From Clostridia bacterium (lineage in GTDB: Bacteria > Bacillota > Clostridia > Oscillospirales > Oscillospiraceae), in the NCBI GenBank assembly GCA_021153265.1, contig JAGKTU010000083.1, forward strand, positions 1 through 9,021: 9,021 nucleotides of DNA. The letters run 5' to 3'. The translations under genes and the position numbers were made by a program. Below are positions 1 to 7,800 of the stretch, one piece after another. The first letter of the stretch is position 1. The number at the start of each line of letters is the position of its first letter. A model generated the notes under the pieces. The model searched no databases. It saw nothing but the letters and a program-made list of their open reading frames with translations, and was not told the origin of the DNA.

Positions 1-3000
1 CTGGAGACCTTTGACAAGATCCAGCAGATGTTCGCCGAGGCGCTGAAGGTTGCGGGAGAGAATTACCGGGCACAAAAAAACACCGCCGGAGGCGGTGGGG
101 TGGATCTGTTTTCTGCTAAGGAGGCGGGGGATGACGTTAAATACGATTTTACAAAGCCTTTTTTACAGCAACTTAAAGACTACAAAAGCGGGACATTCCC
201 AGAAAGCGATACATTCATGTTGGGAAAGACCCCGGATGTTTTGACCAAAATCGGACTTGCTCAACTACCTTTGGTTATGGATCGGTCTCATGTTAGTTAT
301 GCACTGGATGGATCGTATAAAAAGAACCCTGAACGTGCGAAGGATCACTTCTTATCCGAAACAGATTTGGCTCAGATACCTGACCGAATTGCAGATCCTG
401 TCGCAATCATTCAAGACAGACAGCTATGGCAAAAAAAAGCATCCGAGTATTCCATTGATGTGCTAATCGATATGGAAATCAACGGCAAAAAGACATTGGT
501 CCCTGTGAATATTAATTCAAGAGGGTATATCAATGGCACAGAAATCGATGCAAACAGGCTGCATTCTGTCCACGGAAATACGGATACAATTCAGCGACTT
601 GTTAATGCCCTTAATGAAGACAGCGAAAATAATTACAGTGTATATTACATAAACAAAGAAAAAGCCGCCGAATTCTTGCGACCCACTGGAAATCTAATAT
701 CCAGCACTGCCCAAGAACTCGATGGCTTTATTCACAGTGTAACAGATGTAAGGTCACGTGTCAAGATGCGAATTTCTTCTGTTACTGAATCACAGCAATT
801 CAAACGCTGGTTTGGAGACTGGCAGAACCATCCTCATAACGCCAGCAAGGTTGTGAATTCGGACGGTACACCAAAGGTTGTTTATCACGGAAGCTATAAA
901 AATTTCAGTGTATTTGATGGTGCTGCGGTTAAGCATTCTAAGGCACCCGCAGGTGCACATTTCTGTACAGATGATGCAGATGTGGGATATTCATATACAG
1001 GTTATAAGCAGATAGCAAAGCCGGGAGGGCATGCTTACCAAGGCGGAATCTACCCTGTCTATTTGAATATCAGAAACCCATATACTGTAGATTTTGAAGG
1101 CCATATCTGGTCGGACAAAGTAAATGGGATGGATGTAAATGAGCATGCACTGTATGCAAAGAATAACGGATACGACGGCATGATTGCGTATAACATCGTG
1201 GATGAAGGTGGTATGGGTGATGCGGATTGGAATGAATCTGCATCAAAAAAACCAGCAACGGATTATGTTGTGTTTGATTCTACGCAAATCAAAAGTGCCA
1301 CAGACAATATCGGTACCTTTGATGGAACAAACCCGGACATCCGCTATTCTACCCGTGACACCGAATCCGTCTCCAACCGTTCTCTGCTTGCCAATGCGCT
1401 GGATTCGGTGGTGCAGGATGAGAGCGAGAAGCGGCGGCTGGCGGAGTATCGGGAGGCTATCGGGAAGCTGGATGGGTATGAGAAGGAGCTGGCCGGGTAT
1501 AAAGAGAAGCTCGCTGCCTTGGAAGGCTCCAAGAAGCCTCGGGATGTTAAAGAACGGCGAAGACTCAAGGATGAAGCTATAAAAACCGCTAATCGTATCG
1601 ACATCTACGACAAGAAGCTGTTGCGGCTGGAGGGTGAAAAGCCCCTGGAGCGGATTCTGAACCGGGAAAGAAAACGCGTACTTGCAGAAATGCAAAAGAA
1701 GTACGGTACGATCAAACATGGCGAAAAAGCTGTGCGGGATGACAGCCTGCCGGTGTCCACAGACGGGAAGAACAAGGTTTCTCTTGCTGCCCGGACGGTC
1801 AAGGGGGCGGGCGTTACCACGGACGAGCTGGCGGATGCAATCGATGCTGAGGTGGTCCAGGGCGGTCTGACGTACATTCCTCTCACCAACAATAAGACAA
1901 CCCAGAAAGCCAGGGAATGGCTGGAAAATGAAGGATGGGAGGATGCCCTGCGGGAATGGCACGATGATGTCATCAAATGCAAATCCGGTGCGGATATGTT
2001 CGCCAGAGGTGCCGTGCTTCTGAACAATGCGGCACAGGCCGGAAATAAAAAGGTCTGGCGTGATATCCTGTATGACTATCAGTTCCTGAATACGACTACA
2101 GCCCAGGGATTGCAGGCATCCAGAATTCTGAAGCAGCTCCAGCCGGAGGACAAGCTGTATATGGTGCGGCGGAGTATCAAGCAGATGGTCAAGGATATGC
2201 GTCTTCAGGTGGATATCCAGCTTAATGAGGAACTTGTTCAGGCGTACCAAAAGGCAAAGACCGAAGAAGAGCGGGACGCGATCATGGTGCAGATCCAGCA
2301 AGATGTGGCGGATCAGATCCCCTCCACCTTTATGGACAAGTGGACGGCTCTGCGCTATGTGAATATGCTGGGCAACCTTCGGACACAAGTACGAAATGTG
2401 ATCGGCAACGTTGCTATGATGACTACCACAAGGTTTAAGGATATGGTGGCTGTCGGATTGGAGCAGATTGCTTACAAAGCATCCGGCGGGAAATTCAACC
2501 GGACGAAGGCGCTGGCCAATAACCGGGAATTGCTGAAAGCGGCAAAGAATGACTTCGATACTGTAGAGTCGCTGGTGCTGGATGGTGGTAAATACAATGA
2601 CCAGAGGGCGCAGTCCGCAGAATTTGCAAAGGGTGTCATGGAAAAACAGCGTATCTTCGGTGTGAAGAAGGGTAAATGGTACTCCAAGGGAGTCAATGGT
2701 TTGCTGTTTCCGCTGGAAGGGTATCGCAAGCTGACAAACTGGGCCATGGATAAGGGTGACGTTATCTTTTCCAAGGCTGCCTACGGTCATGCGTTGGCCA
2801 ATTACCTACAGGCTCATGGCGTAAAGACCGGGGACTTTTCTGCCGTAGACCCTGCGCTGCTGGATGATGCCCGGGTGTATGCGGTACAGCAGGCGCAGGA
2901 AGCGACGTTCCGGGACACCAACACGCTATCTGGGTGGGTTTCCACATTGGGAAGAAAACCGACTACACCTGTTGTGGGAAGAGTGCTTTCTGAGGGAACG

Positions 3001-4752
3001 GTTCCATTCCGTAAGACCCCTGCAAATATGCTGGTTCGGGCGGAGGAATACAGCCCAATGGGAATCCTGAATTCCCTCGGAATCAGCTTGCACGGTGCCA
3101 TGGGACATTCCGGACTGGTGAACAACAAAGGATTATTGGGCAGGATTGCAAAATCCGGTGAGCAGATTACCGGCGCACAGATCGTGGAGAGCTGGGCAAA
3201 AACGATAACGGGAACTGGGCTTTTTGCACTGGGTATGCTGCTGAGAAACATTGGCGTGCTTATCGGCGGCCCGGATGATGACGAGAAACTGGATAAATTC
3301 GAGGATTTAAACGGACAGCAGAATTATGCGTTTCATATCGGAGATATGTATTTCACGGTGGACTTCCTGTCTCCCTCGGTGATTCCTATGTTTATGGGTG
3401 CGCAGATGCTCGATTTGTATCAGGAGAATGGTTTCCAGTTCAAAGACCTGGAATCTGCCTTTACTTCTCTGGCAGACCCGATGGTGGAGATGTCCATGCT
3501 GCAGGGTTTGAATGATACTTTGGAGAACGTTCAGTATTCGGAGAATAATCTGATGCAAATTGCTATCAGCGCATCTTTAAGCTACCTGACGCAGGGATTT
3601 ACTAATTCTATGCTGGGACAGATAGAGAGAGGTGTTGAGGACTCCAGAAGAAGCACCTATGTGGATAAGGATGGGGCAGCACCCGGGTGGCTGCAAAGCG
3701 CACTGGGTAAGGCTTCTGCCAAAACTCCCGTCTGGGACTACAACCAGATTCCCTTTATCAATGCCTGGGGTGAGGAGGAGGAGAATCCCACGGTTGCGCT
3801 GAACCTGATCTACAATATGCTTTCGCCCTCTTATATCAGCAAGGAAACCAAGGACATTGTATCCAAGGAGCTGACACGGCTGAATGAGGTGCAGAGTGAT
3901 GTAAATGTATTCCCCTCCACGCCGGAGAAGGAATACGACGGCAGATATCTGACTGCGGAGGAATATGTGGCACTGGCCAGAACCCAGGGACAGACCCAGC
4001 GGCAGATCATCGAGAAGATGGTGGATTCCTCGCTGTACGACGGGTTGCCGGATGCTTACAAAGCCAAGGCAGTGTCGCTGGCCTACCAATACGCAAAAGA
4101 AAGCGCCCAGATCGAGGAGCTTGGCCGGGAGGGCTTCAGCTCCGACTGGATGGCAGAGATCAAGGGCAACACTGCCGAGGGTATCGTGAAGCACGTCATC
4201 AAGGAAAATATCAAAAATATGTACCTGTCTGGGGACATCTCCGCTGACGAGGCAATCAGACGGCGGATCGAGTATCACGGCGATACGGAGGATGAGGCGG
4301 CAGAGAAAATCGCCTACTGGGATTTCCAGGTCAAGAACCCGGAATATGCTGACTGGAACGAAAGCATGGTTACAAGGTACAAAGACCTTGATCCCAAGAC
4401 CGCAGCCCATGTGGAGGATGTGCTGGGCAAGCTGAATCCAGAGGATGGGTATACCAACGTGAGGCCCATTCAAAAGATCGAAGCCATCACGGGAGATTCC
4501 AAGCTGTCCGACAAAGACAAGGACACTGCGCTCCGGGCCCTTATGGACGATAAGCTGGAGGCAAAGTACGATGCCGCCCGGGAGATGGGTATTGGATCGG
4601 GTCAATTTGCTTTGGCCTATCGAAAGTACCAGGACACCGAGGGCAAGGGCAAGAAAAAGGCAATCCTGGACTATTTCCAGAATACCCTAAAGATCGGGGA
4701 ATCCGAGGCGAAGGAACTGTACGATCTGTTTGACGGGAAGGAAAAGGAATAA
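1..4752 (+). CDS. Large phage polyvalent virion protein, 3' part: MuF-C-like and ART effector domains plus C-terminal internal/ejection-protein-like region
   Basis: The frame is open from base 1, so the gene starts upstream; 1583 residues are visible (residue 1 = codon at base 1). The ATG at 28 has no good ribosome binding site and is unlikely to be the start. Order: a MuF-C/BECR-nuclease-like domain (about 47-250); an ART-PolyVal ADP-ribosyltransferase domain (about 264-450); a charged coiled coil (about 469-570); a conserved-looking region (about 594-735); hydrophobic stretches near 801-820 and 1070-1090; an acidic turn followed by VDFLSPSVIPMFMG (1120-1133); then helical repeats to the end. 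The C-terminal half resembles the tail shared by large polyvalent proteins of Clostridia phages and mobile elements, which are thought to travel with the DNA into the host. It lies directly upstream of a tail fibre gene, fitting an internal virion or ejection protein. That role is inferred; the ART domain is the surest call. Confidence 0.85.
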   Translation: METFDKIQQMFAEALKVAGENYRAQKNTAGGGGVDLFSAKEAGDDVKYDFTKPFLQQLKDYKSGTFPESDTFMLGKTPDVLTKIGLAQLPLVMDRSHVSYALDGSYKKNPERAKDHFLSETDLAQIPDRIADPVAIIQDRQLWQKKASEYSIDVLIDMEINGKKTLVPVNINSRGYINGTEIDANRLHSVHGNTDTIQRLVNALNEDSENNYSVYYINKEKAAEFLRPTGNLISSTAQELDGFIHSVTDVRSRVKMRISSVTESQQFKRWFGDWQNHPHNASKVVNSDGTPKVVYHGSYKNFSVFDGAAVKHSKAPAGAHFCTDDADVGYSYTGYKQIAKPGGHAYQGGIYPVYLNIRNPYTVDFEGHIWSDKVNGMDVNEHALYAKNNGYDGMIAYNIVDEGGMGDADWNESASKKPATDYVVFDSTQIKSATDNIGTFDGTNPDIRYSTRDTESVSNRSLLANALDSVVQDESEKRRLAEYREAIGKLDGYEKELAGYKEKLAALEGSKKPRDVKERRRLKDEAIKTANRIDIYDKKLLRLEGEKPLERILNRERKRVLAEMQKKYGTIKHGEKAVRDDSLPVSTDGKNKVSLAARTVKGAGVTTDELADAIDAEVVQGGLTYIPLTNNKTTQKAREWLENEGWEDALREWHDDVIKCKSGADMFARGAVLLNNAAQAGNKKVWRDILYDYQFLNTTTAQGLQASRILKQLQPEDKLYMVRRSIKQMVKDMRLQVDIQLNEELVQAYQKAKTEEERDAIMVQIQQDVADQIPSTFMDKWTALRYVNMLGNLRTQVRNVIGNVAMMTTTRFKDMVAVGLEQIAYKASGGKFNRTKALANNRELLKAAKNDFDTVESLVLDGGKYNDQRAQSAEFAKGVMEKQRIFGVKKGKWYSKGVNGLLFPLEGYRKLTNWAMDKGDVIFSKAAYGHALANYLQAHGVKTGDFSAVDPALLDDARVYAVQQAQEATFRDTNTLSGWVSTLGRKPTTPVVGRVLSEGTVPFRKTPANMLVRAEEYSPMGILNSLGISLHGAMGHSGLVNNKGLLGRIAKSGEQITGAQIVESWAKTITGTGLFALGMLLRNIGVLIGGPDDDEKLDKFEDLNGQQNYAFHIGDMYFTVDFLSPSVIPMFMGAQMLDLYQENGFQFKDLESAFTSLADPMVEMSMLQGLNDTLENVQYSENNLMQIAISASLSYLTQGFTNSMLGQIERGVEDSRRSTYVDKDGAAPGWLQSALGKASAKTPVWDYNQIPFINAWGEEEENPTVALNLIYNMLSPSYISKETKDIVSKELTRLNEVQSDVNVFPSTPEKEYDGRYLTAEEYVALARTQGQTQRQIIEKMVDSSLYDGLPDAYKAKAVSLAYQYAKESAQIEELGREGFSSDWMAEIKGNTAEGIVKHVIKENIKNMYLSGDISADEAIRRRIEYHGDTEDEAAEKIAYWDFQVKNPEYADWNESMVTRYKDLDPKTAAHVEDVLGKLNPEDGYTNVRPIQKIEAITGDSKLSDKDKDTALRALMDDKLEAKYDAAREMGIGSGQFALAYRKYQDTEGKGKKKAILDYFQNTLKIGESEAKELYDLFDGKEKE
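136..750 (+). other. MuF-C-terminal / BECR-nuclease-like domain within the large virion protein
   Basis: Residues about 47-250 of the large protein. The layout matches the domain found at the C-terminus of phage MuF minor head proteins and in related phage toxins. It has FMLGKTPDVLTKIGLAQLP (about 72-90), then a conserved Ser-His (S96-H97) after LVMDR, then a leucine/isoleucine pattern ending in DPVAII, then a beta-strand pair around INGKKTLVPVNIN (160-172), and a closing strand YSVYYINKEKA. Members of this group are predicted nucleases of the barnase/EndoU/ColicinE5/RelE (BECR) fold. I recognise the family by pattern only and cannot prove catalysis. The segment is low in G+C compared with the rest of the gene. 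Confidence 0.6.
790..1350 (+). other. ART-PolyVal ADP-ribosyltransferase domain within the large virion protein
   Basis: Residues about 264-450. It begins with the usual lead-in FKRWFGDWQN, then ASKVVNSDGTPKVVYHGS, where H296 of the VYHG motif is the expected NAD-binding residue. A middle motif around Y330-Y332 (VGYSYTG) follows. The domain then has YPVYLNIRNPY (351-361), NNGYDGMIAYNIVDEGG (388-404), DYVVFDSTQIKSA (421-433) and the common ending NPDIRYS. This order is characteristic of ADP-ribosyltransferase domains in phage polyvalent proteins, which would move ADP-ribose from NAD+ to a host target. The third catalytic position is probably among the acidic or Gln residues near 402 or 429, but I cannot assign it without a structure. 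The target is unknown. Confidence 0.85.
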
Positions 4753-4802
4753 TAAGAACCGGGAGCCGCCCATCAACAAAAACAAACCCAAGAAATAATA
4801 AA

Positions 4803-4837
4803 GCACCCGGGGGGATTACCCCTATCCCTCCGGGTGT
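4803..4837 (+). terminator. Terminator-like 14-bp stem-loop downstream of the large virion protein gene
   Basis: The left arm 4803-4816 pairs with the right arm 4824-4837 in a continuous 14-bp stem: 12 Watson-Crick pairs and two G-U pairs, with a 7-base loop (4817-4823). Beyond one A/G mismatch, four more A-T pairs can extend it (4798-4801 with 4839-4842). The sequence after it (TGTTATGTTT) is T-rich but broken by G and A, so termination may be partial. The fibre gene has no clear promoter of its own, so read-through or RNA processing is possible. Confidence 0.6.
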
Positions 4838-4852
4838 GTTATGTTTGGGCAG

Positions 4853-4860
4853 AAAGGAGG
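4853..4860 (+). promoter_or_regulatory. Ribosome binding site AAAGGAGG for the fibre gene
   Basis: A near-perfect anti-16S match lies 9 bases before the ATG at 4870. It fixes the start there rather than at the in-frame ATG at 4841-ish upstream region or the upstream codon at 4834, which falls inside the stem-loop arm and has no ribosome binding site. Confidence 0.9.
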
Positions 4861-4869
4861 AATTACGCA

Positions 4870-7800
4870 ATGAACAGCAGCAATTACAAGCTCTCTCTGG
4901 ATGTGCAGCAGGCTTGTTCGCCGGTGGTGCTGGAGGGGAAGCTGGGGGATACCAGACGGACCCTTTGGATCTCCCTGACGGATGGGGATGCGCCCTATTC
5001 CATTACCGAAGAATGCTATGCCGTATTTACCGCGGCGAAGCCCGACGGGACCTTTATCGCCAATCCCTGCCGGATCCTGGGGAACACCATCGTATATGAC
5101 CTGACCCCCCAGACCCTGGCGGCGGCGGGATACTGTGACTGCGAAATCAGGCTCTACGGCGCCGATGACGGTCTGCTCACCTCTGCCCGGTTCGGGCTTT
5201 TGGTTCACGAGCCTGCCCTGGGGGACGGCGATGTGATCCAGTCCGAGACGGAGGTCGACGCCCTGACCCAGCTCATCGGCGATGCCGCCCAGGTGATCCG
5301 GGAAAGCGAACTGCGGAATCTGGAGAGCCGGGTGCTCATCGGAGAGCTGGAACTGCACCGGCAGGATTTTGAACAGAAGGCTGCGGATGCCCGGGCGGAT
5401 GCAAAGGCTGCGGAGCTGTCGGCCCAGGTGGCGGAAAGCTCCGCCCGGGAAGCGGGGCGATCCCAGCAGGCAGCGGCTCTTTCTGAACAGGGGGCACAAT
5501 TCCATCGTCAGGCTGCGGAGGATGCCAGCGACGAAGCCCAGCTGGCCCTGCAAATGGCAATCCAAAGTCAGTCGGGGGCGGAATACTGGGCGGGACAGGC
5601 CAAAAAGTATGCCCAGGAAGCGGCGCAGAATGGAGGAGGCGGTGGCGGCATCAACCTCGATGCGCTGGATCAGCGGATCGAAGAAGCCATCCGGGAGCAC
5701 AGCGAGATCGATGACCAGTGCCACCCGGATATCCGGAAGCATTTGGATGCCCTGGATCAGCGGTTCGGGGATCTGGAGCAGCTGGAGACCGAGGACAAGT
5801 CCAGCCTTGTGGCGGCGGTGAATGAGGTTCTGGGGAAGGCTGGAACTGGGGATTCTGGTGGGAATGTTGACCTGACTGGTTACGCAAAGGAACAGTGGGT
5901 ACAGCAAAACTATCAGCCGAAGGGCGAATATCTGACCGCTGTTCCCGAAGGTTACGCTAAGACCAGTGATATCCCCACCAAGCCCGAGGATATCGGCGCA
6001 CAGCCTTCCGGCAACTATGCGCTGAAATCTGAGATTCCGTCTGTTCCTGTTCAGTCCGTTAATAACAAGACCGGAGCGGTGAAACTGAGTGCTTCCGATG
6101 TGGGAGCCAGACCGGATAACTGGATGCCCAGCGCACAGGAAGTGGGAGCACTGCCCGAAACCTACACACCGCCCAACCAGACAGCGGAACAAGTTGGTGC
6201 AGACCCCAAGGGTACTGCTACAGCTGCGGTATCTCAGCATAACACGGCAGACGATTCCCACGGTGATATCCGTCTGGAACTGAAAGCAATCAATGAACGT
6301 CTGACAGCGTTTTTTGATTCCGACAATCAGACTTTGGACGAGCTGTCCGAGATTGTGGCTTACATCACAAGCAACAAGTCGCTGATTGATTCCATCACAA
6401 CGTCCAAGGTCAGCGTTTCTGATATCATTAACAATCTGACTACAAACGTCACCAACAAGCCACTGAGTGCGGCACAGGGCGTGGTTCTGAAAGGTCTGAT
6501 TGATTCGGTCAGCAACAGCCTTGCAAACTATCAACCCAAGGGCAATTATCTGACTGAGGAAAACGACCCCACAGTTCCCAGTTGGGCGAAGCAACCCACG
6601 AAACCTTCTTACAGTAAATCCGAAGTTGGTCTGGGTAATGTGGACAATGTGAAACAGTACAGCGCAAATAATCCTCCTCCGTACCCGGTGACTTCCGTCA
6701 ATGGTCAGACTGGTGCAGTTACAATCGATGTTCCTGCTATTGATGCAATTGAACCCGCTGACGATGATATGCCAAAGGTATTTTTGACTGGTGACGAGTT
6801 TTCCAATATGACCAAGGACAAGAACGAGGTCAACATGGAACTGGACTACCGTTCCAAAACAAAGCAGTTCCATGCGTATATTCTGATTAAATATCAGGGG
6901 CGTTCTTCCTTGTCCAAGCCCAAGAAAAATTTCACCATCAAGATGTATTCCGATGAAGCAAGAGCATCCAAAGTGAAAATGGCTTTTAAGGACTGGGGAC
7001 ACAAAACACACAAGTATGTGTTGAAGGCAAACTTCATTGACCACACTCACTCCAGAAACATCGTTGGCGCAAACCTTTGGTCTGAGGTGGTGGCGTCTCG
7101 AAGTGATTACGACGCCTTGCCCGAAGAGCTGCGCAACAGCCCCAGAAACGGTGCTGTCGATGGTTTCCCTGTCAAGCTGTATGTCAACGGCACTTATCAG
7201 GGCGTTTACACATGGAACATCGGCAAGGATGATTGGATGTGGGGACTGGACGAGGACAACCCCAATCATTTTCTGTTGGCGAATGAAGGTGACCAAGGAA
7301 GTTCCGTGGTCAATTCCGGTAATTTCAGAAAAGAATGGAATGGCGTGGACGAGTCGCATTGGACTGTTGAAGTAGGCACAAACAGTGATGCCTTGAAAAC
7401 CAGTCTGAACAACCTGATTACCTTTGTCATGAACAATAATGGCACTGCTTTCCGTTCTGGCATTGGTGCATATCTGGATGTACAGTCTGCCATTGACTAC
7501 TACATTCACCAGTATGTGATTTGCAATATTGATAGCTTGTCTTTGAATATGCTTCTCGCAACCTATGACGGTAAAGTCTGGCGGTGCGGTGCTTATGACA
7601 TGGACAGCACTTTCGGCCTGTGGTGGACTGGTGAGAAATTCCTTCCCACAACCTACAAATGCCCGGAAGATTATCAGGACAAGTTCAGTCTGCTGTGGGA
7701 GCGTTTGGAAGAAAATTTCTGGACTGAAATTCAGGCACGATATGCTGAACTGCGAAAGACGGTATATTCTCCGGCTAATATGTTCACGCATTTTGAACGC

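Larger units (their letters stand above)
4753..4869 (+). other. Intergenic gap between the large virion protein and the fibre gene
   Basis: This is the longest gap in the window. It holds an A-rich lead (about 4777-4802), a long stem-loop (4803-4837), a short T-rich run and the ribosome binding site of the fibre gene. I see no convincing -35/-10 pair and no coding potential of its own. Confidence 0.7.

Noticed and set aside
28..30. ATG at 28 as the start of the large gene
   Set aside because: The frame is open to base 1, no ribosome binding site precedes it, and proteins of this kind are usually much longer at the N-terminus, so the gene is treated as cut by the window edge.
118..244. AAGGAGG at 118-124 followed by an ATG at 131
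   Set aside because: The ATG is in a different frame from the large gene and gives only about 37 residues of no recognisable type; the plus-frame protein runs through it with clear domains.
1243..2790. A 515-codon minus-strand open frame, and a similar one at 3577-4605
   Set aside because: Both are register-aligned shadows of the large virion gene, explained by the same codon avoidance, and their products look like reverse-complement artefacts.
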